Shown in pieces: positions 1 through 7,523 of a stretch of DNA of 64,000 nt. A program made the translations under genes and the position numbers. How positions within the stretch are numbered: position 1 is the stretch's first letter; every line of letters begins with the position of its first letter. Location: positions 3,348,001-3,412,000 of the forward strand of contig NZ_CP088298.1 in the NCBI RefSeq assembly GCF_021117425.1, read 5' to 3'. This DNA comes from Brevibacterium zhoupengii (GTDB taxonomy: Bacteria > Actinomycetota > Actinomycetes > Actinomycetales > Brevibacteriaceae). The notes under the pieces were generated by a model, which was not told where the DNA came from, ran no database searches, and saw nothing but the letters and a program-made list of their open reading frames with translations.

Positions 1-658
1 GCAGCAGTCCCGCCACCTCGGCGGCACGGCGGAGCCGACCACGAACATGTGAAACGTCATCCTCGATCAGCAGTCTCAGTCGCTTCCCCGACAGTTCGGG
101 ACCAGCACCGGCAATCCTCGACCTGGCTCGGCGCAGCGCGGCCAGACGCACAGGCCCGGACAATGCCGTTCGGTGCGCACACCCCAGCTCGACTACCCAG
201 GTACCGTCCGACTCCGGCACCGCTTGCAGCGCTGCCCTGACCCTGCGTGCCGACAGGTCATCGAGGCGCCGCGCCGGTAGTTCGGGATGGATATCGATGC
301 TGATGCCACCGGACTTCGCCGAGGCGGTGAGAACGGCCAGATCCCTCGTCGTGCATGAGCGTGGAACCGCCAAAGACACCGGCCGAAGTCGGGCCCGGTC
401 GGCATCGAGCAGCATCGTATCGGCAAGGTCAACCAATCGCCTGGCCGAGGCCAGCATGTCCTGTCCGAATGGGGTCAGGCTCACGCCGCGACCCGAGCGA
501 TCGAAGAGTCGTGCTCCAAACCGCTTCTCCAATCCTGCGATCCGTCTGCTCGCCACCGGCTGCGGAACTCCGCTCGCTGCTGCGCCGAGCGTCATGCTTC
601 CCAGCTCGCTCACGGCGGTGAACGTTCGACATGCTTCAATCAGGTCCATCGTCACCAT
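1..658 (-). CDS. LysR-family transcriptional regulator (3' end cut off by window edge)
   Basis: Reading the minus strand down from an ATG at 658 (alternative ATG at 649, starting MDLIEACRTF) gives 219 uninterrupted codons running off the window. Residues 1-60 form a typical LysR winged-HTH: an AAASGVPQPVASRRIAGLEK-like recognition helix followed by the family signature RFGARLFDRSGRGVSLTPFG. The remainder is the start of the effector-binding domain; the family is usually about 300 aa, so roughly 80 residues are missing. It is transcribed divergently from the beta-lactamase at 789, with a dyad in the shared upstream region. This AmpR/AmpC-like layout makes it the likely regulator of that gene. 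The inducer cannot be read from the sequence. Confidence 0.85.
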   Translation of the reverse strand, partial: MVTMDLIEACRTFTAVSELGSMTLGAAASGVPQPVASRRIAGLEKRFGARLFDRSGRGVSLTPFGQDMLASARRLVDLADTMLLDADRARLRPVSLAVPRSCTTRDLAVLTASAKSGGISIDIHPELPARRLDDLSARRVRAALQAVPESDGTWVVELGCAHRTALSGPVRLAALRRARSRIAGAGPELSGKRLRLLIEDDVSHVRGRLRRAAEVAGLL

Positions 659-662
659 GATA

Positions 663-679
663 TGCATCTTTGATATGCA
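663..679. promoter_or_regulatory. Candidate LysR operator dyad between the LysR gene and the beta-lactamase
   Basis: TGCAT-N7-ATGCA is a perfect 5-bp inverted repeat located 5 bp upstream of the LysR ATG at 658. It also forms a direct repeat of GATATGCA with the neighbouring bases. LysR proteins typically bind interrupted dyads in the divergent promoter region, so this is the natural operator candidate; that role is inferred. Confidence 0.4.
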
Positions 680-788
680 GATGCCGCAAACTGTCTTCGA
701 CCACATCACCAAAGCAGGGAACAGTGGTACTTGCCGGAATCGCCACCAGCACAGGATGCAGACTCAGCACATCTCAAAGGGAGCATTG

Positions 789-1736
789 ATGATGACACGA
801 ACTTCACGAATAGCCGGCGCAGCAGCACTGTCGCTGATCGCTCTGACGGCGTGCTCGCCCGCAGAGGGCGCTGCCACCTCAGATTCCGCAGCAGATTCCG
901 CCTCTGCAGAGTCGACTTCCCAGGCTTCTCCGACGGCGACTATTGCCCAGGCGGAGGTCGATTCCGCGATAGCCGACATTGAGAAGAAGTACGACGCCAG
1001 AGTCGGCGTCCACGCGATGGACACCAGCGACGAGTCCACCATCGAACATCGCTCCGAGGAGAGATTCGGCTTCGCGTCGACAATCAAGTCCTTCGCGGTG
1101 GCCGAGCTCTTGGCCAGGACGACACCAGCGGAACTCGACGAACACGTGACTTGGACGAAGGAGGACGTCGAAAAGGCCGGGTATGCGCCGGTGACGGAGA
1201 AGCACCTCGGCGATGGTCTGCCTCTGGAAAAGGTGGCCGAGGCCGCCATCAGGGTCAGCGACAATGCTGCGGCGAATATTGTCTTCGACCATATCGATGG
1301 GCCCAAAGGATTGGATACCGCGCTCGAGGACCTCGGCGACTCGACCACCGAGGTGATCGATCGCGAACCGGACCTCAACACCATCGACCCCGGCAGCGCC
1401 GACAACACCACCACTCCCGCCGCGTTCTCCAGCGACCTCGCCGCGCTCCTCGAGCCCGAGCATCTGTCCGATGAGGACCGGACTGTCCTCATCGACTGGA
1501 TGAGCGGCAATGAGACCGGGGACCCGCTGATCAGAGCGGGCGCCCCCGCCGGGTGGACGGTCGCGGACAAGTCCGGTCATGCCGATGCGCTGCGCAATGA
1601 CGTCGCTATCGTGTTCCCGCCGAAGAGGGACCCGATCGTCATCGCGATCATGACGGAGAACAATGACCCGAACACCGAATCCGATGCCGAGCTGATCGAA
1701 GACACCGCGCATGCAGTGCTCGGAGCCTTTGAGTGA
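789..1736 (+). CDS. bla: Class A beta-lactamase, lipoprotein
   Basis: Secreted serine beta-lactamase that hydrolyses the beta-lactam ring through an acyl-enzyme. The start at 789 (a second ATG follows at 792) is preceded by AGGGAG, and a long in-frame upstream extension is not protein-like. Residues 1-22 are a lipoprotein signal ending in the lipobox LTAC with Cys22, then a Ser/Ala-rich linker to about residue 50. Class A motifs appear in order: S97-T-I-K100, S157-D-N159, the omega-loop E193-PDLN, and K261-S-G. The 315-aa length is normal for a lipid-anchored actinobacterial enzyme. It is divergent from the LysR gene. Substrate range cannot be inferred, although KSG instead of KTG is a common variant. 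Confidence 0.9.
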   Translation: MMTRTSRIAGAAALSLIALTACSPAEGAATSDSAADSASAESTSQASPTATIAQAEVDSAIADIEKKYDARVGVHAMDTSDESTIEHRSEERFGFASTIKSFAVAELLARTTPAELDEHVTWTKEDVEKAGYAPVTEKHLGDGLPLEKVAEAAIRVSDNAAANIVFDHIDGPKGLDTALEDLGDSTTEVIDREPDLNTIDPGSADNTTTPAAFSSDLAALLEPEHLSDEDRTVLIDWMSGNETGDPLIRAGAPAGWTVADKSGHADALRNDVAIVFPPKRDPIVIAIMTENNDPNTESDAELIEDTAHAVLGAFE

Positions 1737-1787
1737 CGCGCACAGCAGACCTCGGCGCTGACCAGCAGGAACGGTAAAGTAGCTGGC

Positions 1788-2255
1788 ATGACCGAATCTC
1801 TGACCTTTGCCGATTCAATCCTCATCGAAGCCGAACCGGCCACTGTCTACGCGACCGTTTCAGACGTGACCCGAACTGGCGAGTGGTCACCGATCTGCAA
1901 AGAGTGTTGGTGGGACGAGGGCGACGGCCCCCGGGTGGGAGCCTGGTTCACCGGGCGCAACGCCACCCCGGATCGCGAGTGGCAGACGCGAAGTCAGGTC
2001 GTCGTCGCCGATGAGGGGCGTGCCTTCGGGTGGAGCGTGGGACCGGGTCGAGTGCACTGGACTTACAGTGTTGAGGACGCGGACGGTGGCACACTGCTCA
2101 CCGAATCGTGGGAGTTCCTGCCAGAGGGTCAGGCCTTCTTCGACGAGAAGTACGGGGACCAAGCCGCCGAGCAGGTCGCCGAACGAACCGCCGCTGCCCG
2201 GGGCGGAATCCCTGAGACCCTCGCTGCCATCAAGAAGGTCATCGAAGGAGCCTGA
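1788..2255 (+). CDS. SRPBCC-family (START-like) protein
   Basis: A 155-aa protein with the SRPBCC fold pattern: an N-terminal strand with the family phrase ILIEAEPATVYATVSDV, then a WSP motif and a central beta-sheet region (TGRN, W-TRS-V, FGWSVG, W-Y-V). A C-terminal helix contains the repeated Ala/Arg/Glu stretch before GIPETLAAIKKVI. Such proteins bind hydrophobic small molecules or act as polyketide-cyclase-like or ATPase-activator-like proteins; the ligand is unknown here. It lies 51 bp after the beta-lactamase on the same strand and could be cotranscribed, but no functional link is evident. Confidence 0.8.
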   Translation: MTESLTFADSILIEAEPATVYATVSDVTRTGEWSPICKECWWDEGDGPRVGAWFTGRNATPDREWQTRSQVVVADEGRAFGWSVGPGRVHWTYSVEDADGGTLLTESWEFLPEGQAFFDEKYGDQAAEQVAERTAAARGGIPETLAAIKKVIEGA

Positions 2256-2287
2256 AGCCTCTGCGGACTCAGTGCTGACTTGAGGAA

Positions 2288-2689
2288 TCAGTGCTGGCCT
2301 GACCAGTGGGGACTGTACATGAGTCCGAGTACGTTGCCGAACGGATCGATCACCGATGCGGTGACGAATTCGGGTCCGCGCGGCGTGACCGGCATGTGCG
2401 TCTTCGCACCATGGGCCAGCAGCTTCGCCAAAGCGTCCTCGACATCGTCGACGTACCAGTACGTGATCGAGCTGCTTCCGGACGTTGTCCCTTCGGGCGC
2501 GTAGGCGCGGTTCATGATCCCCAGCTCGTCCTCGTCTGCCCCGATCCGAAACTCGACATAGGCGGCGGGCCCCTCCTCCGGCTGTCGAAAATATGGTGCG
2601 ATCCCGAGGAGGTCCGAGTACCACTCGGCTGCCTTGTCGACGTCCTCTGCGGTGAGGACCATGGTCGTCATTCCCTTGAGTGTGCTCAT
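2288..2689 (-). CDS. VOC-family (glyoxalase/bleomycin-resistance fold) protein
   Basis: A 133-aa single-module VOC protein with the pattern MTTMVLTAEDVDKAAEWYSD at the N-terminus, a central FRIGADEDELGIM strand, an ITYWYVDDVEDALAKL beta-alpha unit, and a C-terminal VIDPFGNVLGLM metal-side motif. Members are metal-dependent lyases, isomerases or dioxygenases, or binding proteins, and the substrate cannot be told. It is divergent from the WYL-type regulator at 2835 with an inverted repeat between them, so it is probably that regulator's target. Confidence 0.85.
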   Translation of the reverse strand: MSTLKGMTTMVLTAEDVDKAAEWYSDLLGIAPYFRQPEEGPAAYVEFRIGADEDELGIMNRAYAPEGTTSGSSSITYWYVDDVEDALAKLLAHGAKTHMPVTPRGPEFVTASVIDPFGNVLGLMYSPHWSGQH

Positions 2690-2798
2690 CGTTCTGCTCC
2701 TTCGTGAGTGGCGTCTGGCGCTGTGTGCTGATTTCGTCGGCCGCGGTCTGTTTCTCGCTGCCGCCGTCGTGCAATTACCACTCTCACAGCCAAAGTGA

Positions 2799-2822
2799 TC
2801 ACCAAGTGAGCACTTTTGGTGA
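2799..2822. promoter_or_regulatory. Inverted repeat in the VOC / WYL-regulator divergent promoter
   Basis: TCACCAA-N10-TTGGTGA is a perfect 7-bp dyad ending 12 bp before the regulator ATG at 2835. It overlaps a second dyad, AAAGTG (2792-2797) with CACTTT (2811-2816). Placement over the regulator's own start region suggests an autoregulatory operator; this is inference. Confidence 0.5.
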
Positions 2823-2834
2823 AATACTCTTCAT

Positions 2835-3836
2835 ATGCGCGCAGACAGGCTTCTCGCCCTCGTCTTGTTCCTCCAGTCACGGGGGAAGGTGACCGCTGCC
2901 CAAGTTGCCGCGGAGCTCGAGGTCTCGCTTGCCACGGCACGTCGTGACCTCGAAGCGCTGTCATCCGCCGGAGTTCCTGTCTATGTTCAACCGGGCCGCG
3001 GGGGCGGCTGGCAACTCATCGGCGGAGCGAGGACGAACCTCACGGGCCTATCGAGCCACGAAGCCAGCGCCTTGTTCTGGATGCTGGGCACTGCCGGACT
3101 GTCAGATCCAGCCACCCGAGTCGCGACTCGCAAGCTGATCCGAGCCCTCCCAGAATCACTCCGCGAAGAAGCTGAGACACTGGCGACTGCTATCCACTAC
3201 GATCACACCACCTGGGGCGCAGTTCACAAGGGTGATGACGCAAACCAGGCCAGCGACGCCTCCACGACCAGTATCGATCACCTCAGCGCACTGCGATCAG
3301 CCCTCATCGCCCGCGGCACCATCCGCATGAGCTACGTCCGCGGCAACGGGGAGCAAGCGACGAAGACCGTTCGGCCTCTGGGTCTCGTGGCCAAAGCCGG
3401 GACGTGGTACCTCGTCGCCGGGCCCGCAACGGGTCCCGATGAGCCACGCACCTACCGGGTCGACCGCATCGTCGACATCAGCAGCAGCACCGAAACCAGC
3501 GGCGGCGATGTCTCCACCTCCGACGAGTTCGATCTCATCGACTATTGGTCGAAGCACGTCAAACAGGTGGAGGCGCTGCGATCATCAGTTACGGCAATCA
3601 TCCGTGCTCCGAAGTGGGCACTCCCGATCCTCACGAACCATTTCGGCAGCTACCTCTCCGTGATCTCCAGTGATGGTGAGTTCACCGTCGCCGAGGTGCG
3701 GGCGAACCTCATCATCGCCCTGGCCGAGCAGTTGGCCGGGTGGGGGCAGCAGATCGAAGTCCTCGAACCATCTGAGCTGCGCCGAGAGCTCGCCCGCATC
3801 GGAGCCGAGCTCTCATCGATGTACTCCGACGGTTGA
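2835..3836 (+). CDS. HTH (DeoR-like) plus WYL-domain transcriptional regulator, YafY type
   Basis: A 333-aa regulator. Residues 1-60 are a winged helix: MRADRLLALVLFLQSRGKVTA, then AAELEVSLATARRDLEALSSAGVPVY. Residues about 140-225 form a WYL domain (alternate strands RPLGLVAKAGTWYLVAG and the YRVDRIVD motif), followed by a WCX-like C-terminal extension. WYL proteins sense small ligands or nucleic acids; many regulate the adjacent divergent gene, here the VOC protein. The start is the first ATG after the dyad at 2799-2822. Confidence 0.88.
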   Translation: MRADRLLALVLFLQSRGKVTAAQVAAELEVSLATARRDLEALSSAGVPVYVQPGRGGGWQLIGGARTNLTGLSSHEASALFWMLGTAGLSDPATRVATRKLIRALPESLREEAETLATAIHYDHTTWGAVHKGDDANQASDASTTSIDHLSALRSALIARGTIRMSYVRGNGEQATKTVRPLGLVAKAGTWYLVAGPATGPDEPRTYRVDRIVDISSSTETSGGDVSTSDEFDLIDYWSKHVKQVEALRSSVTAIIRAPKWALPILTNHFGSYLSVISSDGEFTVAEVRANLIIALAEQLAGWGQQIEVLEPSELRRELARIGAELSSMYSDG

Positions 3837-3941
3837 GCAACTGCTCCGACGGTTGAGCCGAGAAGCCGTGGTGATGATGCCACAGTGATGGCAGGATGCG
3901 GAGTAGGAATTCAATCGCATGACGCGTCCAGGAGGAAGAGC

Positions 3942-4715
3942 ATGGCCAGAACAATCGGAATCATCGGAGTCGGCGAGATCGCCTCGGCGATCGTCGAAGG
4001 AGCATCTGCCGGCGACGATCGCCCTGATTTCTTCCTCTCCCCGCGCAATGCCGAGCGTTCAGCCAAGCTGGCGAGTGACTTCGATCGGGTCGAGGTCTGT
4101 GAGAGCAATCAAGACGTCATCGATCGCAGTGAGCACGTCATCCTGGCCGTGCTTCCTCAGCAGACCGAGGCCGTACTCGCCGAACTCAACATTCCCGCTG
4201 ATCGCACGGTCGTCAGCGCGATTGCCGGAGTCTCGGTCGAGTCGCTGTCCCCGCTGTTGCCGCAGAACCCGACCATCGTCCGGGTTATCCCGCTTCCACC
4301 CGTTCGGGAGCGCCAGGGCGTGACTGCGGTCTACCCAGCGCATCCCGAAGTGGAGGAGTTCTTCAACGCCCTCGGCGGGACTGTCGTCGCGGACACAGAA
4401 GAGCTCTTCAGCACACTCTCGGCCACGACCGCGACAATGTCGGCCTACTATGCCTATCTCCAAACGATCGCCGATTGGCTCGTGGGCCAGGGGTGGGACC
4501 GGGCTGATGCCGATCGCATCGTCCGCGGCCAGTTTGCGGGCCTGGGCAACAAGCTCGCTGCAACCGATTCCTCATTTGCCGACCTCGTCACCGGGCACGA
4601 AACCCCAGGCGGCCTCAATGAGATGCTCCATCACGAGTGGATGAACGAGGACAACAGTGCCGCCCTGTCGGCCTCACTCGACCGCGTCTTCGCACGGGTG
4701 ACCGGCACCAGCTGA
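3942..4715 (+). CDS. Pyrroline-5-carboxylate reductase-like NAD(P)-dependent reductase
   Basis: A 257-aa protein of the ProC family. The start ATG at 3942 is preceded by AGGAGGAAG (3930-3938), which decides against the longer in-frame upstream reading. The N-terminus IGIIGVGEIASAIVEGA is the Rossmann dinucleotide motif, followed by the NADPH-discriminating loop SPRNAERS. The NPTIVRVIPLPPVR stretch matches the family PN(T/I)P region but is altered (IPLPP rather than MPNTP). The C-terminal all-alpha domain is present. The altered motif suggests a paralogue of ProC with a changed substrate, so no gene symbol is assigned. It is convergent with the formate ligase. Confidence 0.8.
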   Translation: MARTIGIIGVGEIASAIVEGASAGDDRPDFFLSPRNAERSAKLASDFDRVEVCESNQDVIDRSEHVILAVLPQQTEAVLAELNIPADRTVVSAIAGVSVESLSPLLPQNPTIVRVIPLPPVRERQGVTAVYPAHPEVEEFFNALGGTVVADTEELFSTLSATTATMSAYYAYLQTIADWLVGQGWDRADADRIVRGQFAGLGNKLAATDSSFADLVTGHETPGGLNEMLHHEWMNEDNSAALSASLDRVFARVTGTS

Positions 4716-4782
4716 CCTTCGCTGACGACCGCGCGCGCCAGCTCGCTGCGCCCGGCGTCAGCTCGCAGCACCTCAGAGCATC

Positions 4783-6591
4783 TCAGAACAGGCCCGTGAT
4801 GTTCCCGTCCTCGGTGACATCGATCTTGAGCGCCGAAGGCTCCTTAGGCAGCCCGGGCATCGTCATGATGTCGCCGGCGATGACGACGACGAAGCCGGCA
4901 CCGGCCGAGAGCCGCACGTCTTTGACCTCGATGATGTGATCCTTAGGAGCTCCGCGAAGAGTGGCATCTGTGCTCAGCGAGTACTGGGTTTTGGCAATGC
5001 AGATCGGGGCGTCGCCGTAGCCTTCATCGGTGAACTGCTTGAGCTTGCGCGTGACCTTGGTCGGCAGGTCAACATCAGCTGCACCGTAGATCCGCTGCGC
5101 GATCGTGCGGATCTTCTCCTCCAGCGGCCAGTCGAGTTCGTAGCTGTACTGTGCCTGCGGCGACCCATCCGACGAGCTGCCTGCAGACGAAGCGCTCGGT
5201 GGTGGAGCTTCTGCGTCACCCGAGGCCGTTCCCGCGACAAACAGCGACCCGTCCTCGACGGCAGCCCCCGCATTGCCCGCACCACCTGCGGCCTCAACAA
5301 CCGCCTCGGCGAGTGCAAGTGCACCCTTGCCGCCATCGGCCCAGTGGGTGGACTCAACGGCCGAGATGCCTTGCGATCGCAGGTGCGCAATCGCGGTGGC
5401 CATCTCCTCATCGGTGTCGGTGGGGAACCGGTTGAAGCACACGACCGGGGTGATCCCATAGATGTTGAGCAAGTTGTTGCAGTGGTGCTCGAGATTATTC
5501 ATGCCGCCGAGGATCGCCTCAGTGTTGGGCGTCTGCACGTCCTTGACCTCGATGCCGCCGTGGTACTTCAGTGCTCGCAGGGTGGCGACAACGACTACGG
5601 CTGAGGGCCAGATGCCGGCGGCGCGGCATTTGATGTCGAGGAACTTCTCGGCGCCCAGGTCGGCACCGAAGCCGGCCTCGGTCACAGTCCAATCGCCCAG
5701 GGTCATCGCGGCCTTCGTCGCGAGCAGGCTGTTGCAGCCGTGGGCGATGTTGGCGAAGGGTCCGCCGTGGATGAATGCCGGTGAGCGCTCGAGGCTCTGG
5801 ACGAGGTTGGGCGCCAGCGCATTGCGCAGGAGAGCAGTCATCGCCCCGGCAGCACCGATGTCATTGACCGTGATGGGTGTCCGCGATCGGCTGTGGGCGA
5901 GGACGATTCGTTTCAGGCGCTCCTTGAGGTCAGTCAGCGAGGTGGACAGGCAGAAGACCGCCATGACCTCGCTGGCGACGACGATGTCAAAGGCATCCTC
6001 GCGGGGCACTCCCCCATTGATGCCGCCGAGGCCGACGACGACTCCGCGCAGCTCCCGATCGTTGAGGTCGACGACGCGGCGGATGTGGACGCGCCTGACG
6101 TCGACGTCGAGTTCGTTGCCGTGATGGATGTGATTGTCGAGCATGGTCACTGCGAGGTTGTTCGCCGCAGCGATGGCCGCAAAGTCACCGGTGAAGTGGA
6201 GGTTGATGTCCTCCATCGGTACGACCTGGGCGTATCCGCCGCCGGCTGCTCCGCCCTTCATCCCGAAGACCGGACCCATGCTGGGTTCACGCAGAGCGAG
6301 GATGGCTTTGCCGACCTCCGGTTTCGACCGTGCCAACTCGTTGAGTCCGTCGGCCAGTCCGATGCTGGTCGTGGTCTTGCCTTCACCGGCAGGCGTGGGG
6401 CTCATGGCGGTGACGAGAATGAGGTGACCGTCGGTGTTGGATTCGGCGGCCTTGTTGAGAACGTCGATGGAGACCTTGGCCTTGGTCCATCCGTAGGGGA
6501 TGATGTCTTCCTGAGCCAAACCCAGTCCAGCGGCGACGTCGACGATGGGATCGAGCTCGGCGTTGAGCGCAATATCGAGATCTATGGTCAT
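4783..6591 (-). CDS. fhs: Formate-tetrahydrofolate ligase with an internal Ser/Gly/Pro-rich insert
   Basis: ATP-dependent formation of 10-formyl-THF for one-carbon metabolism. Starting at the ATG at 6591 (MTIDLDIALN) gives 602 aa, against about 556 aa usual. Family landmarks are present: DIIPYGWTKAKV, the ATP-binding TPAGEGKTTTSIGL, the LREPSMGPVFGMKGGAAGGG stretch, EDINLHFTGD and HIHHGN, plus a C-terminal MTMPGLPK-PSA motif. The extra length is a low-complexity Ala/Gly/Ser/Pro segment at about residues 434-481, just before the YELDWPLEEKI segment. Flanking residues align normally, so the enzyme is likely active. Confidence 0.93.
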   Translation of the reverse strand: MTIDLDIALNAELDPIVDVAAGLGLAQEDIIPYGWTKAKVSIDVLNKAAESNTDGHLILVTAMSPTPAGEGKTTTSIGLADGLNELARSKPEVGKAILALREPSMGPVFGMKGGAAGGGYAQVVPMEDINLHFTGDFAAIAAANNLAVTMLDNHIHHGNELDVDVRRVHIRRVVDLNDRELRGVVVGLGGINGGVPREDAFDIVVASEVMAVFCLSTSLTDLKERLKRIVLAHSRSRTPITVNDIGAAGAMTALLRNALAPNLVQSLERSPAFIHGGPFANIAHGCNSLLATKAAMTLGDWTVTEAGFGADLGAEKFLDIKCRAAGIWPSAVVVVATLRALKYHGGIEVKDVQTPNTEAILGGMNNLEHHCNNLLNIYGITPVVCFNRFPTDTDEEMATAIAHLRSQGISAVESTHWADGGKGALALAEAVVEAAGGAGNAGAAVEDGSLFVAGTASGDAEAPPPSASSAGSSSDGSPQAQYSYELDWPLEEKIRTIAQRIYGAADVDLPTKVTRKLKQFTDEGYGDAPICIAKTQYSLSTDATLRGAPKDHIIEVKDVRLSAGAGFVVVIAGDIMTMPGLPKEPSALKIDVTEDGNITGLF

Positions 6592-7523
6592 AGTGCCATC
6601 ATGCCGCTTCTGGGCCGGTTTGTGACCACCAAACGCGAGTGAATTCGCACCATGTGCGCTGAGTTCCGTCCACCGCAACAATGCAGATCCCGGCACCGAG
6701 GTGGTGGTGTCCACTCGAGGACGCACGACTTCGCCGAGGCGGCAGTGTCGCTCGAATCACGCCACAGGCACTTCGGCGGTCCTGCTCCGAGTCGTCGTGT
6801 CTTCAACCTGTTGGGAGCGTCGAGCCACCAGGTAGGCTGGAAAGACGATGATGGCGCTCACGCTGGCCATGGTGATGGCGAATCCGGTGTTACCGAGAAC
6901 GACGCCGAGCGTGAGCGCACGATTGAGTCGTCGGCCCAGAACCACGATCGCGGCAGACCCCACGATTCCGCCGTCGGCCGCAGCCCTGAGAACGGCTCCT
7001 GTCGCCTGTTCGCCCAACCCCACACCATCGGCGAGGATTCTCGGCACCGTCCCTATTGAGTCTTCGCTCGTCCCCAGATGAGGAACACGATGAGCGGCGT
7101 GATTCCGGCGATCGTCGTTGGCCTGCTCCCCGTCTGGACCACCTCGGCGAACGACTCCGCAGGTGCGGGAACGTCGACCCGCGCCCCCACATCGGCCCGC
7201 TCCCCCATGTCGGCCCGCTCATCGGCAAGCGGTGGCCCGATGGCGGAGGGATGCCCACGTGGTGGCGGCCTACCGCGACCGATACCAGGCCACCGAGTCG
7301 AAGCCACTCGGACCGATCCCGGAGACGGACGTACAGAAGGTCGACCGGAGCCGCTCCCACACCGCGTTGCGCCGAGTCATCTCAAAGAGCAATCGACACA
7401 ATCCCGAAATAGCCGCGATGCAACAAACCAGAGACACTATCCGCATGTGAATGCAAAGCTAGACAGAGAGTGTTGGAATGTCGGGTCGCCGAGCGGCAAA
7501 CATTGCCAGTAGTCGCCTACTTT
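6592..7523. other. Gene-poor stretch with membrane-protein-like fragments
   Basis: No confident complete gene. On the minus strand, 7053-7307 ends in a hydrophobic segment (TIAGITPLIVFLIW), and 6757-7047 has two hydrophobic segments (GGIVGSAAIVVLG and FAITMASVSAIIVFPAYLVA). They are in different frames and only 5 bp apart, which suggests one small membrane protein split by a frameshift, or two coupled small proteins. A short tandem repeat with a unit of about 18 bp lies near 7184-7220. No family is recognised. Confidence 0.3.

Noticed and set aside
297..788. In-frame N-terminal extension of the beta-lactamase
   Set aside because: It overlaps the LysR gene antisense and lacks protein character; the lipoprotein signal and AGGGAG set the start at 789.
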